A DNA stretch of 64,000 bases, taken from positions 1 through 64,000 of the forward strand of contig JAFLVP010000006.1 of the NCBI GenBank assembly GCA_022508265.1. Direction: 5' to 3'. The translations under genes were made by a program, and so were the position numbers. Source of the stretch: Clostridiales bacterium (GTDB lineage Bacteria; Bacillota; Clostridia; Christensenellales; Borkfalkiaceae). Positions 36,201 through 44,874 of this stretch are shown piece by piece; positions within the stretch are counted from its first letter, which is position 1; each line of letters opens with the position of its first letter. The notes under the pieces were generated by a model. The model did not search any database, was not told where the DNA came from, and saw only the letters and a list, made by a program, of their open reading frames with translations.

Positions 36201-37391
36201 GAATACACCCTCGATGACAATTTCGATGCTACTTTCGGCGATTATAAGGTTGAATTCGACGACGAAAACAACGTAATTACGATAACTCTCGGAGCCCAAA
36301 CGGTTGAACTTTACCGCAAGGACGAAATAAGCGCCTATGTGCTCATCTCCGAAGACGGCACAAAGTACGCGTTTAACGGCGGCGGCAACCTTTCAAAGGG
36401 CGGTAAGCTTACCGTAACCGACGCAAACGGAAATATTATTGCAGTCCTTGGCTATAAAAACGTCAGCGGCAGTATAGCGGATCTCGATTTAGAGATAGAG
36501 CTGTACAGCTCGTTCAGAGGAACGGAAACCGTCGGTACAATCACTATAAACGGCTATAAATTCGAATTAGATTATACGGGAAGTGTGAACGGCCTTCCCA
36601 AGGAAAAGACCACGCTCAATATAGATAATCCTTTCACGGGCAGCTGGTGTGTGAGCGCGTTCGACACTATTATCCAAATCGGCGAGTTTGACCTTTCAAA
36701 CAGTGCGACAGGTGACTTCCTTGATATGTCGAGTAAAGCCACGTTTACCTATTTGCCCGATTACGGTTGCTTAGTGGTGGGCTATATTACGGGCGAAATG
36801 ATTGCACCCGTTGAATTGTATCTCATAATGCTTTCTGAAGGCAATATGGTTATTTCAAGCTATAACGTGCTTACGACAGGCGATAATCTCATCTACTGCG
36901 CACCCAATGACGGACTTCAGGGCGAGTGGAACGATACTGCCGAAAACAGCCAGAAAAAGCTTAGATTCGACGGCTTGGCAGACAGCTTGTACACGGCAGG
37001 CGTAGCGTGGAACGAGAGCGGAGAAATCTTTTTCTATACCCGTCGTTTCGGCAATTACTATTTCTGGTCGGCAGACGGCGAAAATGCTTATACGATTAAA
37101 AAGAACGGCGATACGGAAGGTGCAAGCATGGTATATGAGAAGAACCGTTTTAACCGCATCGTATTCAACGAGTTCGATATAACGTCCTGCATTTTAAAGA
37201 TAGAAAGCGGCGACACTGTTTACGAATTCAATCTCACTGACGTAGAAGTTAACGGTGTAGAGAAGGAATATACGATTACAAAAGTAAACGGCGATATTAC
37301 CGAGCTTACAATCTTCGAAGACGCGCAGGACACCACGGGCGTGAAATTTATAGTAAATCACGCCGAAAAGACGATTGAACAAGCAGACTAA
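33255..37391 (+). CDS. Giant surface lipoprotein with GLUG-like and repeated beta domains
   Basis: The 1378-residue protein has a lipoprotein signal with the lipid-acceptor cysteine at residue 23 (VAFGC). Residues about 110-490 carry GLUG-type repeats (GNFNGNGHTISNF, VGSLVGYG, GGVVGYV, GGLVGYIG), which build a right-handed beta-helix in related adhesins. From about 590 onward comes a series of roughly seven units opening with a G-x-W word (YGEW, KGVW, SGIW, EGDW, TGSW, QGEW) that look like repeated beta-barrel or lipocalin-like domains. Function is not known; ligand binding at the surface is inferred. It is first in the operon with the protease and Opp genes. Confidence 0.75.
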   Translation: MKKFLIAFLAALACTLTIVAFGCETDNGNNGTTPKEYTVEFVPTENLEYVCDGLADGENTLTVKSGATVSFSITVPLLYDAPTVYANGNTVKVQDGVYSVVVTSDVTITTAEVKMPSPSLTGSGTDDSPVLISTPSDYIYIANRINEGDTSFISLYYALANDIDFAGTEIPVIGNGTTAYSYFMGNFNGNGHTISNFKIKTNGISYVALFGYVISSGGMDGTGMIVNLNVDNFEIEAQASTLSSMYVGSLVGYGIASSVIACSATNGSIVVNSDNAVFSYVGGAVGIQNSATLPNGSSIEYYPASTSYVHTSVDIDCSGGVYAAGGVVGYVISEHERAISSVINCYSDGNVFGGISSGGVVGNLSDYSSIANSYSLSDVYASSRYLDNETYSHAYAGGLVGYIGNNAIISDSFAKNSLVDGYSESGTSYVHKGEIVGGKAEATAVATEGILFNCKSGDEVNTTASFFKNTLYWQACDWIITEGSYPVVNLDEAQPNEFTVTFNYSGKIADGKSSRDLKISLSEDFYSPLFYFYSAEKNVDGEEFGDTVLADSGETSYGYFFDQALTQKVPYGYIPTRNITLYTGFIDYSVVAGTYYLVASNSKREVTLTLHTNGTYTYNDGVEFNDFYTYNGTIIIFGNALFARLSSSVTVSEDTSGNSVARPDLNYDIAKFAAVKTDNGLKIFDGSFFTEEESLIANRYALYGEWYNGTDEYVFYANYTGKLNNQSFTYTLTASGDLTITIGSTTKTGTYISGKITVDGTLLSKYDIFKGVWEIASNVNRRYEFDGMNGWTYKVKGAVKDSGTYTIGENGVATLKSGLTAEIDASGLLLIKKNGDNEYFVKEGSFSGIWIDLEHNILIHIDGFGSSLSGNALINEGGATSELIYILDGFFDGDGKTHITLLNGYSLFGYLTVNEDGSFTGTFFSSSTKEYFGGYNFYLLDTLEGDWVGEGVLGDITIDSLNFNGLGLFGNGSVSLNGGPGVEYTLDDNFDATFGDYKVEFDDENNVITITLGAQTVELYRKDEISAYVLISEDGTKYAFNGGGNLSKGGKLTVTDANGNIIAVLGYKNVSGSIADLDLEIELYSSFRGTETVGTITINGYKFELDYTGSVNGLPKEKTTLNIDNPFTGSWCVSAFDTIIQIGEFDLSNSATGDFLDMSSKATFTYLPDYGCLVVGYITGEMIAPVELYLIMLSEGNMVISSYNVLTTGDNLIYCAPNDGLQGEWNDTAENSQKKLRFDGLADSLYTAGVAWNESGEIFFYTRRFGNYYFWSADGENAYTIKKNGDTEGASMVYEKNRFNRIVFNEFDITSCILKIESGDTVYEFNLTDVEVNGVEKEYTITKVNGDITELTIFEDAQDTTGVKFIVNHAEKTIEQAD

Positions 37392-37416
37392 TATATATTT
37401 AGGAAAGAGGAAAATT

Positions 37417-40400
37417 ATGAATTTATTGCGTAAAAAAATCAGACGCGGAGCTATATCATTCCTTGCACTTACTATGAGTGCAACTATGTGTGCAGGCACC
37501 GTTCTTATGGATTTTGGCGGAAGGAAATCTGTGACGGCTTTAGCCGAAACTGCCGAAAATGTTAAATTTACCGATATAACGGGACAAGTGGATACGAGTT
37601 CAATCGTAGAGAGCAATTTTAACTCCTCGGTGCAGCGGTCTGACGTTGCAACCTACGAAACGCGTACCGTCATAATTTCCCTCGACGGGAACTCGCTTAT
37701 AGATGATGCCAACGGCGAATATTCCGTTTCGGAATATATCAACACTCCGCTCGGCAGACAGTCTTTAAAGAGAATAAATAGCGAGCAGTCAAAGTTTTTA
37801 ACTTCGCTCTCTCTTCGCGGCATTAAGTACAACTTAAAGCATACTTATAATTCCGTAATAAATGCAGTTGCCATCGAAATCGATACCTCCAATGTGGCAC
37901 AGATTAAGAAAATGGGAGGGGTAAGCAGCGCGGTAATTTCCCGCACTTATGCCGCACCCAAGTTATACAAGGAGAACAGCTCGGCATCGTCTATTACTAA
38001 CAATACCAACGTTTACGCAACGGGTATTTACGACTCCTCTGCAGTAGCAGATTACGAATGGGGTACGGGTGCCGGCACGGTCGTTGCAATACTCGATACG
38101 GGTATTGACTACACTCATGAGGCATTCCAAACTATGCCGAGCAAACTCGGTATGGACAAAAACTATGTTGAAAGCATTTTCGGAAGTACTACCGCGTTTA
38201 GACGCACGGTTGAGCTCGGCGGAACTGCAAATGTTGACGACGTTTACGTAAGCGACAAAGTACCCTTCGCTTACGACTATGCAGATAACGATTTTGACGT
38301 TTATCCGTCCTATTCCAACCACGGCGCACACGTCGCGGGTATAGTAGGCGGTTACGATGAAAACGGCTACGACAGAAAGATAGGTAACGACGTCGTGCAT
38401 TACGACGAGACGTTTAAAGGCGTTGCAACCGAGGCGCAACTCGTCATCTGCAAAACCTTTACCGACAATCTTGAAAGCGAAAATATCGGCGGTGCGCTTA
38501 CCGAAGATATTCTTGCTGCCTTGGATGACTGTGTAGCGCTCGGCGTTGACGTAATAAATATGAGCTTGGGCACGACTTCAGGCTTTACTACGACCGATGA
38601 CGGCGACGACGAGGGCGAAATGATGGATAAGACTTATAAGTCTATTCAAAGTCAGGGTATAAGCCTCATCTGTGCGGCAAGTAACGACTACAGCTCGGGC
38701 TTCGGAAGCGTTTTCGGAACCAACCTTGCTTCCAATCCCGATTCGGCTACGGTAGGCTCGCCCTCTACGTTCTATTCCGCGCTCTCTGTTGCAAGTATCA
38801 ACGGACAGCGTTCACCCTACATGATCGCTGGCGACGGCACCGATGCAGATGAATTCCCCGTATTCTACGAGGAAGCTCGCGACGGCAACTCCGTAGAATA
38901 CGATTTCGACGGCGAACTGTTCGCTATGCTCGACGACAAAACTCAAACAAGACATACTTTCGAATACGTAGTAGTAGGAAAGGGCGGGGCGCAGGACTAT
39001 TCCACGACGGTCAAAAATCTTTTAAAGGACAGTGCGACAGGGAAATCACTCGGAAGATTGGCGCTTATTGAGCGCGGTAATACAACTTTCCTTGAAAAAA
39101 TTGAGCTTGCCTTTGAAATGGGCGCTATCGGCGCAATCATTTATAACAATGTATCCGGTACTATAAGGATGTCGCTCGGCGATATAGAGCAGTCAAGGCG
39201 TATTCCTGCCGTTTCTATAACACAGGACGCAGGCAACGAGCTTGTCTCGCGTGCACAGTCCGGTACTGGCAGAAGATTAGGTAAAATTACCCTCGATCTC
39301 TCACTAAACGCAGGACCTTTTATGAGTGATTTCTCCTCGTGGGGAACCACTCCGAACTTAAAGATTAAACCCGAAATAACTGCTCATGGCGGAGAAATAA
39401 TTTCTACCGTCCCCGGCGGTTACGATGCACAGAGCGGAACCTCAATGGCTTCCCCTAACATGGCGGGCGTAACTGCGCTTGTGCGCAACTACGTAAAGAC
39501 ACAGCTTCTTCCCGCTGACGCTACCCCTGTGCAGGTAACGCAGCTCACTAATCAGCTTTTGTTAAGTACGGCAACTACGGTTGTTGACCCGTACGGGCTT
39601 TTATATTCTCCCCGCAAACAGGGCGCGGGACTTGCAAGCCTTGACAATATAGTAAAGACCAAAGCCTATCTCTATACCGATTCCGGCTGCGGCGAGTACT
39701 GGTATAATGAGCTCGACGGCAGGCCCAAGGTAGAGCTCGGCGCGGATAAAAACAAGGTAGGCGAATATACTTTCAGCTTCAAGATAAAGAATTTCGGCGA
39801 TAGCCCTTTAACGTTCAGTCTTGATACCACGTTTATGACCGAATCACTGTCAAGCGACAAGCTTGCGGTTGCCGAAAAAGCTTATCTTCTCAAAGATATA
39901 GCTCCCCAATATTCCGTAAGCGGAGCATCCTTTGCGGGCGGAGAAATTACGGTGGCCGGAGGGCAGGACGCCAAAATTACCGTAACGGTCAAGCTTTCGG
40001 ATGCCGAAAAGAAATATATTGAGCAGAGTTTTAAAAACGGTATGTTCGTAGAAGGCTTTGTTAGCCTCAAAGGCTCGGGCGAACAGTGCGATTTAAGTAT
40101 TCCTTTCCTTGCGTTCTACGGCGATTGGGATAATCTGCCCATGCTCGACTACGACTGCTTTGATATAGCTGAATCGCAGAGAGACAAGTCAGTTGAAGAA
40201 AAGGATAAACTCAATCCCACAGTATTTGCAACGCAGGCGTATGCATCTTACGGCGGAAATAAATACGTAATTCCCATCGGCAACTATGTTTATATTCAGG
40301 ATGAATTAGAAGACCAGATTTACACCACCGAGGACCACGGCGCTATTTCCCGCTTTGACGAAATAGTCAGCGAGGAGGGTATAGGCAATTACTATACGGC

Positions 40401-43400
40401 TAATCAGATACGGTGTCTGTATGCGGGACTGTTAAGAAATGCCTATAAAGTTGAATGGCGCATGTATGATGCCTACACGGGCGAGTTAATAACGAACAGT
40501 TACAAAAACAGAATAAGCAAGGCGTATTCTAACGGTGGAGCTGCCGTTCCCGGATTTGTTGAGTTGAAGCTCACGCCCGACGAACTCGGACTTGTCAACA
40601 ACGGCAAGTACCGCATGGAATTTGACTTCTATTTCAATGAAAATTCCGTATATTCCGAGGAAAATACGTTTGCTTTCAGTTTCTATCTCGACTACGATGC
40701 ACCTGTTCTTCAAGATGCTCGTATCAGATACGAAGACTATAAAGACGGTAATAAAAATAAACAGAATATTTATCTCGAACTCGATATATACGACAATCAC
40801 TACGCTCAATCGGTAATGCTTGCATACATTGATACAACGGGCGGAAGACGCGAGATGAAGCTTGCAACCGAATATTTCACTCCCGTACAAAACGCTGTTA
40901 AAAACGGAGTAACTACCGTTTCTATAGACGTCACGGATATTTGGGAACAGTACAAAAAGACTGCAGGTGGGCTCATTGTTCAAATAGATGACTATGCGCT
41001 CAATCACTCGACCTATGTGCTCGGAACTCTCAACGGTTCGAATATCGGCGAGATGGACACTGCGTTGAACGCAAACGTAACTCCCGCAACCTTCGAGCTT
41101 GCAGAGGGCGAGGACAAGATAACCGTAGGGGTGAACGAAACTCATACAGTTGCGCTTGAATATGAGGGAAATGCAAATATTTCCAACTTCGAGTGGACCG
41201 CAAACAATCCCTATGTTAAAGTTAAAAACGGCGAGATAGTGGGCGTGCGCACCACTGGCAGAACACCTGCAACCGTCATAGTCAGCAACCGCAAGGGTGT
41301 CAGTAGGACAATTCAGGTAACGGTAGTGGACAACGGCAAGACTTTGGGCTGGCCTTCGATTTCCTTCGACGTTATTAAAAACTATGCAGATGCTCTTGTC
41401 AAGGCAAGTGGCTATGTTCGGGTACATGCGGGCAAGGATATAGCGCTCTCCGTGCTTACCGACCCTTGGTACTATCCCAACGCGTTGGATTTGGTGTGGT
41501 CAACCGACAACCCGACGGTTGCCACGGTGGACCAGAGCGGAAACGTTCATACCATAACGAAAGGCAACGCAATCATCAAGGCAACGATTAAAGGTACGGC
41601 GTATTCCGCAAGTGTTTTGCTCGCCGTGCAAGATGAATTTACGATAGATAGTTTCAGTCTTACAGAATACCACGGCGACGGTGTTGTAAAGGACGGGCAG
41701 GAAGGCGTAGTCGAAATTCCCGACGGGAAGAACATTATGACGATAGGCGAGCGCGCCTTTGCCGACAATACAAAGATAACCAAAGTTATAATCCCCAAAT
41801 CGGTAACGGAAATCGGTGAATACGCATTTATTGGCTGTACAAATCTTAAAGAAGTTTGCTTTGTTAGCGATGCTGACGACGATTACACTGCCGACGGTTT
41901 CGTTTCGGCTTCGGGGTTGAAGCTCATAAGAAAATACGCGTTCAAGGGCTGCAGCTCGCTTGAAACTCTCGATTTGCGAAACTGCAAAGTCATTTCGATA
42001 GCTCACGAAGCCTTTGCCAACTGCGTAAATTTAAAACAAATTATCAAATCAACCGCTATAGGAACGGCGTACGACAGAGCGTTTATGGGCTGTAGTTCGC
42101 TTGAATCTATTGATTTGTCCGGACTTCACGTCGCAGGAAGAAACGTGTTCAGCGGCTGTACTTCGCTTACGAGTATAACAACCGATAAGTTTACGGCTAT
42201 CGGCGACAATATGTTCACTTCGCTTCATTACGTATATCAGGAAATGGATTTCGATACGGGCGATTGGAATATTAGGGTTACAGATTACGAAGCGTGCAAT
42301 AAACTTGATAATTTAGTTATAAAAGCGGATACGGTAGGCGCGAACGCGTTTGCAGGCTGTACGGGAATTACGAAAGTTGAATTTACTAACGTAATTAATG
42401 ACACGCCTGATGACTCGATCGTGTTAAAAATATCCGATAACGCGTTCAGAAACTGCACGAATCTTGCTACGGTTCAATTCAACGGAAAGGTCAAGAGTAT
42501 AGGCGCGTATGCGTTTGCAAACACGGCTATAACTTCAGTAACTCTGCCCGACGGCTTGATTTCACTCGGTGCAGGCGCGTTCGGCGGCACGAATATGCCT
42601 ACGATAGCAGGAGGAAGCGACTATCAGATAAGCGGCGACTTTATATTAAATAAAGAAGGAACTATGCTGCTCCTGTATATCGGTTCGGGCACAACCTGCG
42701 AAATTCCCGCAACCGTAACTGAGATTGCGGCAAACGCATTTGCAGAAAGCAGTATAACTTCTTTGACAATTCCTGCAACAGTTGATATAATAGGAGAAGG
42801 TGCGTTCCAAAACAGTGCACTTTCCTCGATAACCATAGAAGCAAACCTTGCGGAAATTCCCGCGTATGCTTTCTTTGGAACACATATTTCGCAAATAACG
42901 TTGCCCTCTACGGTAACTTATATCGGCGATTATGCATTTGCAAATTGCGCACTCACAACGTTCAACTTCTCTCCTGAGTTGGGCGCAGAGCTCGGAAACT
43001 ATGTATTCTACAACTGTAAGCAGCTAGTAAATATTGCTTTGGACAGTAAAATTTCCGTGCTCGGCGACGGCGTGTTTGGTGGCTGTACTGCACTTGAAAC
43101 GGTAACTCTGCCCGCGCTCGAATATCTCGGTGCATACACATTTTTCGAAACCCCTTCGCTTAAGACGGTCACGTTTGCGTCAGGTGCGAAGGTCACGGGT
43201 AATTATACCTTTGCGACTCAAAATGCGGCAGGCAGAGCAAACCTCACAGCTGTTACGCTCGGTTCGTCTCTTACGACGATAGGAGAGGGCGCGTTCTACA
43301 ACTGCGCGGCTCTTACCTCAATCAACCTCGGCGGTGCGGAAATCATAGAGGCAAGTGCGTTCTTCGGATGTACTTCTCTTGTTACCGTTACGGGGCTTGA

Positions 43401-44874
43401 AAACGTTGTATCAATCGGAGCGCTCGCGTTCTATAACTGCGGACTTGAAAATCTTAATCTTCTAAACGCAGAAAATATCGGCGACGGCGCGTTTATGATT
43501 GAAAACGAAGATAGCGCATATACAAGCGTCTCCATACCCAAGGCGGTTACGATAGGTAACTACACGTTTGCTGGCGGCGGCGAAAGCACAATAGCTCTTC
43601 CCGCAACTCTTGTAAAGATTGGCGGCGGTGCGTTTGCATCTTCCGTAAATCTGACTTCGTTCACAATCGACGCAAGCAACAAGATCTTTTTCAAGGACGC
43701 AGACGGCGTACTTTACAGATATATTACGGACAGCGTGTACGAGCTGGTTGCATATCCCGCGGGCGTTACGGCAAAGACTTTGACCGACGATTACGCTAAA
43801 AACAAGAAAACTTACGTGGTTTTGGACGGCACCATTTCGGTTGCGGCATCAGCGTTTGAGGGGCTTAAAACGGGTGCAATAGAACACATAGTTCTGCCCT
43901 ATACGCTCAAAATTATCGGTAGCAGCGCATTCTTCAACAGCGGAATAAAGGAATACCGCTTTGAAAGCATCAATGCTCCCGTACTTTTCACGGAGTATAT
44001 TGATTGGGTAAAACAGTATATAGAAGATGCTGGCGACGTTTACGTGGGTTATTTCTATGCCAATTTCGAAGATCACTTCATTAACCACAGCAGTTTCGGC
44101 GATGGATTTAACCCTGCACAGCTTACGATGTACCGTCCCGAAAACGGCGTAGGGTACGATATCCTGATTTACGCACAGTATTTTGCAAAATCCGTAACTA
44201 CGGGCATAAATATCGACGACACAACCCGTGAAGTCCGCGATTTAATTTTGACACTGCCTACGGCAAGCGAAGTCAGCGGATGGAATTCTTCCAATAAACC
44301 CAAGAGCGAAGTGGAGGAATTCTCCGAGCTTGTAAAGAGAATACGTTCTCTCTTTAACACGATAATCAGCGAGGATCAGCTTAATCTCCTCGGCGAAGAG
44401 AATATAAACCATCTCGGCGACGTCGAAGTTGCGCTCCGTGCGGTGAAAGCGGCTTACAATATTCCCGTCAGCATTACGAGTGTAACGAGAGTAGAGGGCT
44501 CATACAAGAGCGTATACTATGCGGGCGAAAAGTTCGATATGAAGGGTTTACAGGTTATCGTAACGTATGACGACTTCTCAACCGAAACAGTCGGCGCAGA
44601 TAAACTCACACTCGTAACTACAGAGCCTCTCACGGTTTACGACCGTTCGGTAATCGTTTCTTACAATGGGGTAGAGTGTTATCTCGTAGTAACCGTTAAT
44701 AAAAATGATACGACTGCTCCTGTCGGTGGTGGCGGCTCAAACAGTGGATGCAACAGCGGTTGCAATAGCGTTACGGACAATTCTGACAGTATAATAATAA
44801 CTTTTGCGGGTCTCGGTGCACTTTTGTTAGTTGCGTCGACGCTTCGTAGAAGAAAGAGGATGACAAATGACTAA
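37417..44874 (+). CDS. Giant surface subtilisin-like protease with BspA-type leucine-rich repeats
   Basis: AAAGAGG before the ATG at 37417 fixes the start; the track's 37375 is upstream of it. The 2485 residues run: signal peptide (to about 35), propeptide, S8 protease with the triad D227 (ILDTGIDY), H302 (HGAHVAG) and S676 (GTSMASP), a PA-like insert (about 540-580), Fn3-like regions, two Ig-like domains (about 1228-1400), a long BspA-type leucine-rich array (about 1408-2180, units like IGEYAFIGCTNL), a group 3 Ig-like domain (about 2348-2428), a Gly/Ser/Cys linker GCNSGCNS and a membrane helix with a basic RRRKR tail. No LPXTG motif is present. It resembles streptococcal C5a-peptidase-type enzymes in its protease half and adhesins in its repeat half. 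Confidence 0.88.
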   Translation: MNLLRKKIRRGAISFLALTMSATMCAGTVLMDFGGRKSVTALAETAENVKFTDITGQVDTSSIVESNFNSSVQRSDVATYETRTVIISLDGNSLIDDANGEYSVSEYINTPLGRQSLKRINSEQSKFLTSLSLRGIKYNLKHTYNSVINAVAIEIDTSNVAQIKKMGGVSSAVISRTYAAPKLYKENSSASSITNNTNVYATGIYDSSAVADYEWGTGAGTVVAILDTGIDYTHEAFQTMPSKLGMDKNYVESIFGSTTAFRRTVELGGTANVDDVYVSDKVPFAYDYADNDFDVYPSYSNHGAHVAGIVGGYDENGYDRKIGNDVVHYDETFKGVATEAQLVICKTFTDNLESENIGGALTEDILAALDDCVALGVDVINMSLGTTSGFTTTDDGDDEGEMMDKTYKSIQSQGISLICAASNDYSSGFGSVFGTNLASNPDSATVGSPSTFYSALSVASINGQRSPYMIAGDGTDADEFPVFYEEARDGNSVEYDFDGELFAMLDDKTQTRHTFEYVVVGKGGAQDYSTTVKNLLKDSATGKSLGRLALIERGNTTFLEKIELAFEMGAIGAIIYNNVSGTIRMSLGDIEQSRRIPAVSITQDAGNELVSRAQSGTGRRLGKITLDLSLNAGPFMSDFSSWGTTPNLKIKPEITAHGGEIISTVPGGYDAQSGTSMASPNMAGVTALVRNYVKTQLLPADATPVQVTQLTNQLLLSTATTVVDPYGLLYSPRKQGAGLASLDNIVKTKAYLYTDSGCGEYWYNELDGRPKVELGADKNKVGEYTFSFKIKNFGDSPLTFSLDTTFMTESLSSDKLAVAEKAYLLKDIAPQYSVSGASFAGGEITVAGGQDAKITVTVKLSDAEKKYIEQSFKNGMFVEGFVSLKGSGEQCDLSIPFLAFYGDWDNLPMLDYDCFDIAESQRDKSVEEKDKLNPTVFATQAYASYGGNKYVIPIGNYVYIQDELEDQIYTTEDHGAISRFDEIVSEEGIGNYYTANQIRCLYAGLLRNAYKVEWRMYDAYTGELITNSYKNRISKAYSNGGAAVPGFVELKLTPDELGLVNNGKYRMEFDFYFNENSVYSEENTFAFSFYLDYDAPVLQDARIRYEDYKDGNKNKQNIYLELDIYDNHYAQSVMLAYIDTTGGRREMKLATEYFTPVQNAVKNGVTTVSIDVTDIWEQYKKTAGGLIVQIDDYALNHSTYVLGTLNGSNIGEMDTALNANVTPATFELAEGEDKITVGVNETHTVALEYEGNANISNFEWTANNPYVKVKNGEIVGVRTTGRTPATVIVSNRKGVSRTIQVTVVDNGKTLGWPSISFDVIKNYADALVKASGYVRVHAGKDIALSVLTDPWYYPNALDLVWSTDNPTVATVDQSGNVHTITKGNAIIKATIKGTAYSASVLLAVQDEFTIDSFSLTEYHGDGVVKDGQEGVVEIPDGKNIMTIGERAFADNTKITKVIIPKSVTEIGEYAFIGCTNLKEVCFVSDADDDYTADGFVSASGLKLIRKYAFKGCSSLETLDLRNCKVISIAHEAFANCVNLKQIIKSTAIGTAYDRAFMGCSSLESIDLSGLHVAGRNVFSGCTSLTSITTDKFTAIGDNMFTSLHYVYQEMDFDTGDWNIRVTDYEACNKLDNLVIKADTVGANAFAGCTGITKVEFTNVINDTPDDSIVLKISDNAFRNCTNLATVQFNGKVKSIGAYAFANTAITSVTLPDGLISLGAGAFGGTNMPTIAGGSDYQISGDFILNKEGTMLLLYIGSGTTCEIPATVTEIAANAFAESSITSLTIPATVDIIGEGAFQNSALSSITIEANLAEIPAYAFFGTHISQITLPSTVTYIGDYAFANCALTTFNFSPELGAELGNYVFYNCKQLVNIALDSKISVLGDGVFGGCTALETVTLPALEYLGAYTFFETPSLKTVTFASGAKVTGNYTFATQNAAGRANLTAVTLGSSLTTIGEGAFYNCAALTSINLGGAEIIEASAFFGCTSLVTVTGLENVVSIGALAFYNCGLENLNLLNAENIGDGAFMIENEDSAYTSVSIPKAVTIGNYTFAGGGESTIALPATLVKIGGGAFASSVNLTSFTIDASNKIFFKDADGVLYRYITDSVYELVAYPAGVTAKTLTDDYAKNKKTYVVLDGTISVAASAFEGLKTGAIEHIVLPYTLKIIGSSAFFNSGIKEYRFESINAPVLFTEYIDWVKQYIEDAGDVYVGYFYANFEDHFINHSSFGDGFNPAQLTMYRPENGVGYDILIYAQYFAKSVTTGINIDDTTREVRDLILTLPTASEVSGWNSSNKPKSEVEEFSELVKRIRSLFNTIISEDQLNLLGEENINHLGDVEVALRAVKAAYNIPVSITSVTRVEGSYKSVYYAGEKFDMKGLQVIVTYDDFSTETVGADKLTLVTTEPLTVYDRSVIVSYNGVECYLVVTVNKNDTTAPVGGGGSNSGCNSGCNSVTDNSDSIIITFAGLGALLLVASTLRRRKRMTND

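Noticed and set aside
40486-41427. 313-residue antisense frame within the giant protease.
   Set aside because: Opposite a clearly coding domain region; long antisense frames arise from biased codon use here, as at 22033-22677 and 51158-51832.
41640-43970. Repeat-like DNA that could suggest a CRISPR or tandem array.
   Set aside because: The periodicity is protein-level leucine-rich repeats in one continuous frame; spacing and sequence vary and no direct DNA repeats of CRISPR type are present.
44730-44874. LPXTG sortase signal at the protease C-terminus.
   Set aside because: No LPXTG or close variant precedes the membrane helix; only a Gly/Ser/Cys linker.
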